Of a DNA stretch of 64,000 nucleotides, positions 50,930 through 63,721 are shown piece after piece. Each line of letters opens with the position of its first letter. Position 1 is the stretch's first letter. The notes under the pieces are model-generated. The model was not told where the DNA came from and made no database searches. It worked only from the letters and a program-made list of their open reading frames with translations. The stretch comes from Toxonevra muliebris (lineage: Eukaryota > Arthropoda > Insecta > Diptera > Pallopteridae). Location: contig CAVNUY010000046.1 in NCBI GenBank assembly GCA_963691655.1, positions 248,001-312,000 of the forward strand, in the 5' to 3' direction. The position numbers and the translations under genes were made by a program.

Positions 50930-53720
50930 CGAATTTCAATTTCGAATTTTAATTTCGAATTTTAATTCCGAATTTTAATTTCGAATTTTAATTCCGAATT
51001 TTAATTCCGAATTTTAATTCCGAATTTTAATTTCGAATTTTAATTTCGAATTTCAATTTCCAATTTTAATTTCGAATTTTAATTCCGAAATTAAAATTCG
51101 AATTTTAATTCCGAATTTTAATTTCGAATTTTAATTTCGAATTTTAATTTCGAATTTCAATTTCGAATTTTAATTCCGAGTTTTAATTTCGAATTTCAAT
51201 TTCGAATTTTAATTCCGAATTTTAATTCCGAATTTTAATTTCGAATTTCAATTTCGAATTTCAATTTCGAATTTTAATTCCGAATTTTAATTTCGAATTT
51301 TAATTTCGAATTTTAATTTCGAATTTTAATTTCGAATTTTAATTCCGAATTTCAATTTCGAATTTCAATTCCGAATTTTAATTTCGAATTTTAATTTCGA
51401 ATTTTAATTTCGAATTTTAATTTCGAATTTCAATTTCGAATTTTAATTTCGAATTTTAATTTCGAATTTTAATTTCGAATTTCAATTTCGAATTTTAATT
51501 CCGAATTTTAATTTCGAATTTTAATTTCGAATTTTAATTTTGAATTTTAATTTCGAATTTTAATTCCGAATTTTAATTTCGAATTTTAATTTCGAATTTC
51601 AATTTCGAATTTTAATTTCGAATTTTAATTCCGAAATTAAAATTCGAATTTTAAATCCGAATTTTAATTTCGAATTTTAATTTCGAATTTTAATTCCGAA
51701 ATTTAATTTCGAAATTTAATTTCGAATTTTAATTTCGAATTTTAATTTCGAATTTCAATTTCGAATTTTAATTCCGAATTTTAATTTCGAATTTTAATTT
51801 CGAATTTTAATTTCGAATTTTAATTTCGAATTTTAATTTCGAATTTCAATTCCGAATTTTAATTTCGAATTTTAATTCCGAATTTTAATTTCGAATTTTA
51901 ATTCCGAATTTTAATTCCGAATTTTAATTCCGAATTTTAATTTCGAATTTCAATTTCGAATTTTAATTTCGAATTTCAATTTCGAATTTTAATTCCGAAT
52001 TTTAATTCCGAATTTTAATTCCGAATTTTAATTCCGAATTTTAATTCCGAATTTTAATTTCGAATTTTAATTTCGAATTTCAATTTCCAATTTTAATTTC
52101 GAATTTTAATTCCGAAATTAAAATTCGAATTTTAATTCCGAATTTTAATTTCGAATTTCAATTTCGAATTTTAATTCCGAATTTTAATTTCGAATTTTAA
52201 TTCCGAATTTTAATTTCGAATTTTAATTCCGAATTTTAATTTCGAATTTTAATTTCGAATTTTAATTCCGAATTTTAATTTCGAATTTCAATTTCGAATT
52301 TTAATTTCGAATTTTAATTCCGAATTTTAATTTCGAATTTTAATTTCGAATTTTAATTCCGAATTTTAATTTCGAATTTTAATTCCGAATTTTAATTCCG
52401 AATTTTAATTTCGAATTTTAATTCCGAATTTTAATTCCGAATTTTAATTCCGAATTTTAATTTCGAATTTTAATTTCGAATTTTAATTTCGAATTTTAAT
52501 TTCGAATTTTAATTCCGAATTTTAATTCCAAATTTTAATTCCGAATTTTAATTCCGAATTTTAATTTCGAATTTTAATTTCGAATTTTAATTTCGAATTT
52601 TAATTTCGAATTTTAATTCCGAATTTTAATTCCGAATTTTAATTCCGAATTTTAATTCCGAATTTTAATTTCGAATTTTAATTTCGAATTTTAATTTCGA
52701 ATTTTAATTTCGAATTTCAATTTCGAATTTTAATTTCGAATTTTAATTTCGAATTTCAATTTCGAATTTTAATTCCGAATTTTAATTCCGAATTTTAATT
52801 CCGAATTTTAATTCCGAATTTTAATTCCGAATTTTAATTCCGAATTTTAATTTCGAATTTCAATTTCGAATTTCAAATTCGAATTTTAATTTCGAATTTT
52901 AATTCCGAATTTTAATTTCGAATTTTAATTCCGAATTTTAATTCCGAATTTTAATTCCGAATTTTAATTCCGAATTTTAATTCCGAATTTTAATTTCGAA
53001 TTTCAATTTCGAATTTTAATTTCGAATTTTAATTCCGAATTTTAATTTCGAATTTTAATTCCGAATTTTAATTTCGAATTTTAATTTCGAATTTTAATTT
53101 CGAATTTTAATTTCGAATTTTAATTTCGAATTTTAATTTCGAATTTTAATTTCGAATTTTAATTCCGAATTTTAATTTCGAATTTTAATTCCGAATTTTA
53201 ATTCCGAATTTTAATTTCGAATTTCAATTTCGAATTTCAATTTCGAATTTTATTTTCGAATTTTAATTCCGAATTTTAATTCCGAATTTTAATTCCGAAT
53301 TTTAATTCCGAATTTTAATTCCGAATTTTAATTCCGAATTTTAATTCCGAATTTTAATTTCGAATTTTAATTCCGAATTTTAATTTCGAATTTTAATTTC
53401 GAATTTCAATTTCGAATTTTAATTTCGAATTTTAATTCCGAATTTTAATTCCGAATTTTAATTCCGAATTTTAATTCCGAATTTTAATTTCGAATTTTAA
53501 TTTCGAATTTTAATTTCGAATTTTAATTTCGAATTTCAATTTCGAATTTTAATTTCGAATTTTAATTCCGAATTTCAATTTCGAATTTTAATTCCGAATT
53601 TTAATTCCGAATTTTAATTCCGAATTTTAATTCCGAATTTTAATTCCGAATTTTAATTCCGAATTTTAATTCCGAATTTTAATTTCGAATTTCAATTTCG
53701 AATTTCAAATTCGAATTTTA
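50930..53720 (+). repeat. Segmental duplication F, copy 2
   Basis: Partner of 48.25-50.9 kb, holding the last three inverted units of the window. A second CAAATTCG at 53,712 lies 832 bp (64 units) after the one at 52,880. Confidence 0.85.
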
Positions 53721-54634
53721 ATTTCGAATTTTAATTCCGAATTTTAATTTCGAATTTTAATTCCGAATTTTAATTCCGAATTTTAATTCCGAATTTTAAT
53801 TCCGAATTTTAATTCCGAATTTTAATTCCGAATTTTAATTTCGAATTTCAATTTCGAATTTTAATTTCGAATTTTTATTCCGAATTTTAATTTCGAATTT
53901 TAATTCCGAATTTTAATTTCGAATTTTAATTTCGAATTTTAATTTCGAATTTTAATTTCGAATTTTAATTTCGAATTTTAATTTCGAATTTTAATTTCGA
54001 ATTTTAATTCCGAATTTTAATTTCGAATTTTAATTCCGAATTTTAATTCCGAATTTTAATTTCGAATTTCAATTTCGAATTTCAATTTCGAATTTTATTT
54101 TCGAATTTTAATTCCGAATTTTAATTCCGAATTTTAATTCCGAATTTTAATTCCGAATTTTAATTCCGAATTTTAATTCCGAATTTTAATTCCGAATTTT
54201 AATTTCGAATTTTAATTCCTAATTTTAATTCCTGATTTTAATTCCGAATTTATATTTCGAATTTTAATTCCGAATTTTAATTTCGAATTTTAATTTCGAA
54301 TTTTAATTCCGAATTTTAATTTCGAATTTCAATTTCGAATTTTAATTCCGAATTTTAATTTCGAATTTCAATTTCCAATTTTAATTTCGAATTTTAATTC
54401 CGAATTTTAATTTCGAATTTTAACTCCGAATTTTAATTCCGAATTTTAATTCCGAATTTCAATTTCGAATTTTAATTTCGAATTTTAATTCCGAATTTTA
54501 ATTCCGAATTTTAATTCCGAATTTTAATTCCGAATTTTAATTCCGAATTTTAATTCCTAATTTTAATTCCGAATTTTAATTCCGAATTTTAATTTCGAAT
54601 TTTAATTCCTAATTTTAATTCCGAATTTTAATTT

Positions 54635-54699
54635 CGAATCTTAATTTCGAATTTTAATTCCGAATTTTATTTTCGAATTTTAATTCCGAATTTAAATTT
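54635..54699 (+). repeat. Five-unit marker module, first copy in domain III
   Basis: Five successive units: T to C at position 6 (CGAATCTTAATTT), normal, A to T at position 10 (CGAATTTTATTTT), normal, and T to A at position 8 (CGAATTTAAATTT). Further copies start at 55,597, 56,689, 58,262, 59,861, 60,069, 61,005, 61,655, 62,773, 63,436 and 63,657. The same module is found in domain II at 25,261, 25,508, 26,171, 29,525 and 40,653. Gaps between domain III copies are 962, 1,092, 1,573, 1,599, 208, 936, 650, 1,118, 663 and 221 bp, all multiples of 13. Confidence 0.9.
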
Positions 54700-57600
54700 C
54701 GAATTTTAATTCCGAATTTTAATTTCGAATTTTAATTCCGAATTTTAATTCCGAATTTTAATTCCGAATTTTAATTCCGAATTTTAATTCCGAATTTTAA
54801 TTTCGAATTTCAATTTCGAATTTTAATTTCGAATTTTAATTCCGAATTTTAATTCCGAATTTTAATTCCGAATTTTAATTCCGAATTTTAATTCCGAATT
54901 TTAATTCCTAATTTTAATTCCGAATTTTAATTCCTAATTTTAATTTCGAATTTTAATTCCGAATTTTAATTCCGAATTTTAATTCCGAATTTTAATTCCG
55001 AATTTTAATTTCGAATTTCAATTTCGAATTTTAATTCCGAATTTAAATTTCGAATTTTAATTCCGAATTTTAATTTCGAATTTTAATTTCGAATTTTAAT
55101 TCCGAATTTTAATTTCGAATTTCAATTTCGAATTTTAATTCCGAATTTTAATTTCGAATTTCAATTTCGATTTTTAATTTCGAATTTTAATTCCGAATTT
55201 TAATTTCGAATTTTAACTCCGAATTTTAATTCCGAATTTTAATTCCGAATTTTAATTCCGAATTTCAATTTCGAATTTCAATTTCGAATTTTAATTTCGA
55301 ATTTTAATTCCGAATTTTAATTTCGAATTTTAATTTCGAATTTTAATTCCGAATTTTAATTTCGAATTTTAATTCCGAATTTTAATTCCGAATTTTAATT
55401 CCGAATTTTAATTCCGAATTTTAATTCCGAATTTAAATTCCGAATTTTAAATTCGAATTTCAATTTCGAATTTTAATTTCGAATTTTAATTCCGAATTTT
55501 AATTCCGAATTTTAATTCCGAATTTTAATTCCGAATTTTAATTCCTAATTTTAATTCCGAATTTTAATTCCGAATTTTAATTCCGAATTTTAATTTCGAA
55601 TCTTAATTTCGAATTTTAATTCCGAATTTTATTTTCGAATTTTAATTCCGAATTTAAATTTCGAATTTTAATTCCGAATTTTAATTTCGAATTTTAATTT
55701 CGAATTTTAATTCCGAATTTTAATTTCGAATTTCAATTTCGAATTTTAATTCCGAATTTTAATTTCGAATTTCAATTTCGAATTTTAATTTCGAATTTTA
55801 ATTTCGAATTTTAATTTCGAATTTTAACTCCGAATTTTAATTCCGAATTTTAATTCCGAATTTTAATTCCGAATTTCAATTTCGAATTTCAATTTCGAAT
55901 TTTAATTCCGAATTTTAATTTCGAATTTTAATTCCGAATTTTAATTTCGAATTTTAATTTCGAATTTTAATTCCGAATTTTAATTTCGAATTTTAATTTC
56001 GAATTTCAATTTCGAACTTTAATTTCGAATTTCAATTCCGAATTTTAATTTCGAATTTTAATTTCGAATTTTAATTTCGAATTTTAATTTCGAATTTTAA
56101 TTTCGAATTTTAATTTCGAATTTTAATTTCGAATTTTAATTTCGAATTTTAATTCCGAATTTTATTTCCGAATTTTAATTTCGAATTTCAATTTCGAATT
56201 TTAATTCCGAATTTTAATTTCGAATTTTAATTTCGAATTTTAATTTTGAATTTTAATTTCGAATTTTAATTCCGAATTTTAATTCCGAATTTTAATTTCG
56301 AATTTTAATTTCGAATTTCAATTTCGAATTTTAATTTCGAATTTTAATTCCGAATTTTAATTTCGAATTTCAATTTCGAATTTTAATTCCGAATTTTAAT
56401 TTCGAATTTTAATTTCGAATTTTAATTTTGAATTTTAATTTCGAATTTTAATTCCGAATTTTAATTCCAAATTTTAATTCCGAATTTTAATTCCGAATTT
56501 TAATTTCGAATTTTAATTTCGAATTTCAATTTCGAATTTTAATTTCGAATTTTAATTCCGAATTTTAATTTCGAATTTTAATTTCGAATTTTAATTCCGA
56601 ATTTTAATTCCTAATTTTAATTCCGAATTTTAATTCCGAATTTTAATTTCGAATTTTAATTCCTAATTTTAATTCCGAATTTTAATTTCGAATCTTAATT
56701 TCGAATTTTAATTCCGAATTTTATTTTCGAATTTTAATTCCGAATTTAAATTTCGAATTTTAATTCCGAATTTTAATTTCGAATTTTAATTCCGAATTTT
56801 AATTCCGAATTTTAATTCCGAATTTTAATTCCGAATTTTAATTCCGAATTTTAATTCCGAATTTTAATTTCGAATTTCAATTTCGAATTTTAATTTCGAA
56901 TTTTAATTCCGAATTTTAATTCCGAATTTTAATTCCGAATTTTAATTCCGAATTTTAATTCCTAATTTTAATTCCGAATTTTAATTCCTAATTTTAATTT
57001 CGAATTTTAATTCCGAATTTTAATTCCGAATTTTAATTCCGAATTTTAATTCCGAATTTTAATTTCGAATTTCAATTTCGAATTTTAATTTCGAATTTTA
57101 ATTCCGAATTTTAATTTCGAATTTTATTTCCGAATTTTAATTCCGAATTTTAATTCCGAATTTTAATTCCGAATTTCAATTTCGAATTTTAATTTCGAAT
57201 TTTAATTTCGAATTTTAATTCCGAATTTTAATTTCGAATTTTAATTTCGAATTTTAATTCCGAATTTTAATTTCGAATTTTAATTTCGAATTTCAATTTC
57301 GAACTTTAATTTCGAATTTCAATTCCGAATTTTAATTTCGAATTTTAATTTCGAATTTTAATTTCGAATTTTAATTTCGAATTTTAATTTCGAATTTTAA
57401 TTTCGAATTTTAATTTCGAATTTTAATTTCGAATTTTAATTCCGAATTTTAATTCCGAATTTTAATTCCGAATTTTAATTCCGAATTTTAATTCCTAATT
57501 TTAATTCCGAATTTTAATTCCGAATTTTAATTCCGAATTTTAATTCCGAATTTCAATTTCGAATTTTAATTTCGAATTTTAATTTCGAATTTTAATTTCG

Positions 57601-59860
57601 AATTTCAATTTCGAATTTTAATTTCGAATTTTAATTCCGAATTTTAATTCCGAATTTTAATTTCGAATTTTATTTCCGAATTTTAATTCCGAATTTTAAT
57701 TCCGAATTTTAATTCCGAATTTCAATTTCGAATTTTAATTTCGAATTTTAATTTCGAATTTTAATTCCGAATTTTAATTTCGAATTTTAATTTCGAATTT
57801 TAATTCCGAATTTTAATTTCGAATTTTAATTTCGAATTTCAATTTCGAACTTTAATTTCGAATTTCAATTCCGAATTTTAATTTCGAATTTTAATTTCGA
57901 ATTTTAATTTCGAATTTTAATTTCGAATTTTAATTTCGAATTTTAATTTCGAATTTCAATTTCGAATTTTAATTTCGAATTTTAATTCCGAATTTTAATT
58001 TCGAATTTTAATTTCGAATTTTAATTCCGAATTTTAATTTCGAATTTTAATTCCGAATTTTAATTCCGAATTTTAATTCCGAATTTTAATTCCGAATTTA
58101 AATTCCGAATTTTAAATTCGAATTTCAATTTCGAATTTTAATTTCGAATTTTAATTCCGAATTTTAATTCCGAATTTTAATTCCGAATTTTAATTCCGAA
58201 TTTTAATTCCTAATTTTAATTCCGAATTTTAATTCCGAATTTTAATTCCGAATTTTAATTTCGAATCTTAATTTCGAATTTTAATTCCGAATTTTATTTT
58301 CGAATTTTAATTCCGAATTTAAATTTCGAATTTTAATTCCGAATTTTAATTTCGAATTTTAATTTCGAATTTTAATTCCGAATTTTAATTTCGAATTTCA
58401 ATTTCGAATTTTAATTCCGAATTTTAATTTCGAATTTCAATTTCGAATTTTAATTTCGAATTTTAATTTCGAATTTTAATTTCGAATTTTAACTCCGAAT
58501 TTTAATTCCGAATTTTAATTCCGAATTTTAATTCCGAATTTCAATTTCGAATTTCAATTTCGAATTTTAATTCCGAATTTTAATTTCGAATTTTAATTCC
58601 GAATTTTAATTTCGAATTTTAATTTCGAATTTTAATTCCGAATTTTAATTTCGAATTTTAATTTCGAATTTCAATTTCGAACTTTAATTTCGAATTTCAA
58701 TTCCGAATTTTAATTTCGAATTTTAATTTCGAATTTTAATTTCGAATTTTAATTTCGAATTTTAATTTCGAATTTTAATTTCGAATTTTAATTTCGAATT
58801 TTAATTTCGAATTTTAATTCCGAATTTTATTTCCGAATTTTAATTTCGAATTTTAATTCCGAATTTTAATTTCGAATTTTAATTTCGAATTTTAATTTTG
58901 AATTTTAATTTCGAATTTTAATTCCGAATTTTAATTCCAAATTTTAATTCCGAATTTTAATTCCGAATTTTAATTTCGAATTTTAATTTCGAATTTCAAT
59001 TTCGAATTTTAATTTCGAATTTTAATTCCGAATTTTAATTTCGAATTTCAATTTCGAATTTTAATTCCGAATTTTAATTTCGAATTTTAATTTCGAATTT
59101 TAATTTTGAATTTTAATTTCGAATTTTAATTCCGAATTTTAATTCCAAATTTTAATTCCGAATTTTAATTCCGAATTTTAATTTCGAATTTTAATTTCGA
59201 ATTTCAATTTCGAATTTTAATTTCGAATTTTAATTCCGAATTTTAATTTCGAATTTTAATTTCGAATTTTAATTCCGAATTTTAATTCCTAATTTTAATT
59301 CCGAATTTTAATTCCGAATTTTAATTCCGAATTTTAATTCCGAATTTTAATTCCGAATTTTAATTTCGAATTTCAATTTCGAATTTTAATTTCGAATTTT
59401 AATTCCGAATTTTAATTCCGAATTTTAATTCCGAATTTTAATTCCGAATTTTAATTCCGAATTTTAATTCCTAATTTTAATTCCGAATTTTAATTCCTAA
59501 TTTTAATTTCGAATTTTAATTCCGAATTTTAATTCCGAATTTTAATTCCGAATTTTAATTCCGAATTTTAATTTCGAATTTCAATTTCGAATTTTAATTT
59601 CGAATTTTAATTCCGAATTTTAATTCCGAATTTTAATTTCGAATTTTATTTCCGAATTTTAATTCCGAATTTTAATTCCGAATTTTAATTCCGAATTTCA
59701 ATTTCGAATTTTAATTTCGAATTTTAATTCCGAATTTTAATTCCGAATTTTAATTCCGAATTTTAATTCCGAATTTTAATTCCTAATTTTAATTCCGAAT
59801 TTTAATTCCGAATTTTAATTTCGAATTTTAATTCCTAATTTTAATTCCGAATTTTAATTT

Positions 59861-60133
59861 CGAATCTTAATTTCGAATTTTAATTCCGAATTTTATTTTC
59901 GAATTTTAATTCCGAATTTAAATTTCGAATTTTAATTCCGAATTTTAATTTCGAATTTTAATTTCGAATTTTAATTCCGAATTTTAATTCCTAATTTTAA
60001 TTCCGAATTTTAATTCCGAATTTTAATTTCGAATTTTAATTCCTAATTTTAATTCCGAATTTTAATTTCGAATCTTAATTTCGAATTTTAATTCCGAATT
60101 TTATTTTCGAATTTTAATTCCGAATTTAAATTT
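59861..60133 (+). repeat. Marker module pair, 208 bp apart
   Basis: Two copies of the five-unit module with 16 whole units from start to start. The intervening units include CTAATTTT variants that also precede the module at 56.6, 62.7 and 63.4 kb, so the duplicated block is the module plus its upstream CTAATTTT flank. Confidence 0.85.
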
Positions 60134-60749
60134 CGAATTTTAATTCCGAATTTTAATTTCGAATTTTAATTTCGAATTTTAATTCCGAATTTTAATTCCG
60201 AATTTTAATTTCGAATTTTAATTCCGAATTTTAATTCCGAATTTTAATTCCGAATTTTAATTCCGAATTTTAATTCCGAATTTTAATTTCGAATTTCAAT
60301 TTCGAATTTTAATTCCGAATTTTAATTCCGAATTTTAATTCCGAATTTTAATTCCGAATTTTAATTCCGAATTTTAATTCCTAATTTTAATTCCGAATTT
60401 TAATTCCGAATTTTAATTTCGAATTTTAATTCCTAATTTTAATTCCTAATTTTAATTCCGAATTTAAATTTCGAATTTTAATTCCGAATTTTAATTTCGA
60501 ATTTTAATTTCGAATTTTAATTCCGAATTTTAATTTCGAATTTCAATTTCGAATTTTAATTCCGAATTTTAATTTCGAATTTCAATTTCGAATTTTAATT
60601 TCGAATTTTAATTCCGAATTTTAATTTCGAATTTTAACTCCGAATTTTAATTCCGAATTTTAATTCCGAATTTTAATTCCGAATTTCAATTTCGAATTTC
60701 AATTTCGAATTTTAATTTCGAATTTTAATTCCGAATTTTAATTTCGAAT

Positions 60750-62060
60750 TTTAATTTCGAATTTTAATTCCGAATTTTAATTTCGAATTTTAATTCCGAA
60801 TTTTAATTCCGAATTTTAATTCCGAATTTTAATTCCGAATTTAAATTCCGAATTTTAATTTCGAATTTCAATTTCGAATTTTAATTTCGAATTTTAATTC
60901 CGAATTTTAATTCCGAATTTTAATTCCGAATTTTAATTCCGAATTTTAATTCCTAATTTTAATTCCGAATTTTAATTCCGAATTTTAATTCCGAATTTTA
61001 ATTTCGAATCTTAATTTCGAATTTTAATTCCGAATTTTATTTTCGAATTTTAATTCCGAATTTAAATTTCGAATTTTAATTCCGAATTTTAATTTCGAAT
61101 TTTAATTTCGAATTTTAATTCCGAATTTTAATTTCGAATTTCAATTTCGAATTTTAATTCCGAATTTTAATATCGAATTTCAATTTCGAATTTTAATTTC
61201 GAATTTTAATTTCGAATTTTAATTTCGAATTTTAACTCCGAATTTTAATTCCGAATTTTAATTCCGAATTTTAATTCCGAATTTCAATTTCGAATTTCAA
61301 TTTCGAATTTTAATTCCGAATTTTAATTTCGAATTTTAATTCCGAATTTTAGTTCCGAATTTTAATTTCGAATTTTAATTCCGAATTTTAATTTCGAATT
61401 TTAATTTCGAATTTTAATTCCGAATTTTAATTTCGAATTTTAATTCCGAATTTTAATTCCGAATTTTAATTCCGAATTTTAATTCCGAATTTAAATTCCG
61501 AATTTTAAATTCGAATTTCAATTTCGAATTTTAATTTCGAATTTTAATTCCGAATTTTAATTCCGAATTTTAATTCCGAATTTTAATTCCGAATTTTAAT
61601 TCCTAATTTTAATTCCGAATTTTAATTCCGAATTTTAATTCCGAATTTTAATTTCGAATCTTAATTTCGAATTTTAATTCCGAATTTTATTTTCGAATTT
61701 TAATTCCGAATTTAAATTTCGAATTTTAATTCCGAATTTTAATTTCGAATTTTAATTTCGAATTTTAATTCCGAATTTTAATTTCGAATTTCAATTTCGA
61801 ATTTTAATTCCGAATTTTAATTTCGAATTTCAATTTCGAATTTTAATTTCGAATTTTAATTTCGAATTTTAATTTCGAATTTTAACTCCGAATTTTAATT
61901 CCGAATTTTAATTCCGAATTTTAATTCCGAATTTCAATTTCGAATTTCAATTTCGAATTTTAATTCCGAATTTTAATTTCGAATTTTAATTCCGAATTTT
62001 AATTTCGAATTTTAATTTCGAATTTTAATTCCGAATTTTAATTTCGAATTTTAATTTCGA
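60750..62060 (+). repeat. 650-bp tandem duplication in domain III
   Basis: Marker modules at 61,005 and 61,655 and the TTAACTCCG units that follow each are offset by 50 units. Private changes (AATATCG near 61,170 and TTAGTTCCG near 61,351) occur only in the first copy. Confidence 0.82.
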
Positions 62061-63656
62061 ATTTCAATTTCGAACTTTAATTTCGAATTTCAATTCCGAA
62101 TTTTAATTTCGAATTTTAATTTCGAATTTTAATTTCGAATTTTAATTTCGAATTTTAATTTCGAATTTTAATTTCGAATTTTAATTTCGAATTTTAATTT
62201 CGAATTTTAATTCCGAATTTTATTTCCGAATTTTAATTTCGAATTTCAATTTCGAATTTTAATTCCGAATTTTAATTTCGAATTTTAATTTCGAATTTTA
62301 ATTTTGAATTTTAATTTCGAATTTTAATTCCGAATTTTAATTCCAAATTTTAATTCCGAATTTTAATTCCGAATTTTAATTTCGAATTTTAATTTCGAAT
62401 TTCAATTTCGAATTTTAATTTCGAATTTTAATTCCGAATTTTAATTTCGAATTTCAATTTCGAATTTTAATTCCGAATTTTAATTTCGAATTTTAATTTC
62501 GAATTTTAATTTTGAATTTTAATTTCGAATTTTAATTCCGAATTTTAATTCCAAATTTTAATTCCGAATTTTAATTCCGAATTTTAATTTCGAATTTTAA
62601 TTTCGAATTTCAATTTCGAATTTTAATTTCGAATTTTAATTCCGAATTTTAATTTCGAATTTTAATTTCGAATTTTAATTCCGAATTTTAATTCCTAATT
62701 TTAATTCCGAATTTTAATTCCGAATTTTAATTTCGAATTTTAATTCCTAATTTTAATTCCGAATTTTAATTTCGAATCTTAATTTCGAATTTTAATTCCG
62801 AATTTTATTTTCGAATTTTAATTCCGAATTTAAATTTCGAATTTTAATTCCGAATTTTAATTTCGAATTTTAATTCCGAATTTTAATTCCGAATTTTAAT
62901 TCCGGATTTTAATTCCGAATTTTAATTCCGAATTTTAATTTCGAATTTCAATTTCGAATTTTAATTTCGAATTTTAATTCCGAATTTTAATTCCGAATTT
63001 TAATTCCGAATTTTAATTCCGAATTTTAATTCCGAATTTTAATTCCTAATTTTAATTCCGAATTTTAATTCCTAATTTTAATTTCGAATTTTAATTCCGA
63101 ATTTTAATTCCGAATTTTAATTCCGAATTTTAATTCCGAATTTTAATTTCGAATTTCAATTTCGAATTTTAATTTCGAATTTTAATTCCGAATTTTAATT
63201 CCGAATTTTAATTTCGAATTTTATTTCCGAATTTTAATTCCGAATTTTAATTCCGAATTTTAATTCCGAATTTCAATTTCGAATTTTAATTTCGAATTTT
63301 AATTCCGAATTTTAATTCCGAATTTTAATTCCGAATTTTAATTCCGAATTTTAATTCCTAATTTTAATTCCGAATTTTAATTCCGAATTTTAATTTCGAA
63401 TTTTAATTCCTAATTTTAATTCCGAATTTTAATTTCGAATCTTAATTTCGAATTTTAATTCCGAATTTTATTTTCGAATTTTAATTCCGAATTTAAATTT
63501 CGAATTTTAATTCCGAATTTTAATTTCGAATTTTAATTTCGAATTTTAATTCCGAATTTTAATTCCGAATTTTAATTCCTAATTTTAATTCCGAATTTTA
63601 ATTCCGAATTTTAATTTCGAATTTTAATTCCTAATTTTAATTCCGAATTTTAATTT

Positions 63657-63721
63657 CGAATCTTAATTTCGAATTTTAATTCCGAATTTCAATTTCGAAT
63701 TTTAATTCCGAATTTAAATTT
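63657..63721 (+). repeat. Marker module with central unit replaced
   Basis: The last copy keeps the position-6 and position-8 changes, but the middle unit is a normal C8 unit (CGAATTTCAATTT) in place of the A10T unit. It lies 221 bp after the preceding copy. Replacement of one unit inside an otherwise intact module fits short-tract conversion or a double substitution. Confidence 0.85.

Larger units (their letters stand above)
641..52125 (-). repeat. Dispersed single-monomer inversion CGAAATTAAAATT, 37 copies
   Basis: CGAAATTAAAATT is exactly the reverse complement of the normal unit rotated to AATTTTAATTTCG, so one monomer is flipped in place and phase is kept. Starts: 641, 3500, 7060, 8554, 8723, 9450, 10048, 10815, 12544, 14480, 15364, 16183, 16859, 17570, 19230, 19854, 20439, 23637, 28316, 31917, 32229, 32853, 33165, 36142, 36454, 39444, 42928, 44904, 45216, 45866, 46178, 48401, 48941, 49409, 51086, 51632 and 52113. 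In 29 of them the unit two before it reads CCAATTTTAATTT (position 2 G to C), so these share one ancestral copy. The other eight (8723, 10815, 12544, 16183, 16859, 17570, 48941, 51632) have normal CG there. Five pairs lie exactly 312 bp (24 units) apart: 31917, 32853, 36142, 44904 and 45866 with their next neighbours. Positions were read by eye; a missed copy is possible. Confidence 0.9.
21500..53800 (+). repeat. Array domain II, built of multi-kilobase segmental copies
   Basis: Landmark substitutions recur here at long, in-phase offsets: about 4.65 kb (21.5-24.7 to 26.2-29.3 kb), 11.0-11.14 kb (26.9-32.3 to 38.1-43.3 kb), 3,289 bp, 1,976 bp, 9,724 bp and about 2.69 kb. Characteristic units are CGAACTTTAATTT followed by CGAATTTCAATTC, TTAACTCCG, CAAATTCG and the inverted unit. 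Only two short units occur in this 32-kb part (24,729 and 48,505), so it is more regular in length than domain I. Boundaries are approximate. Confidence 0.65.

Noticed and set aside
54245..54260. Yeast-type origin consensus near TTTATATTTCG
   Set aside because: It matches ten of eleven positions by chance in AT-rich DNA, is a single copy and has no supporting context.
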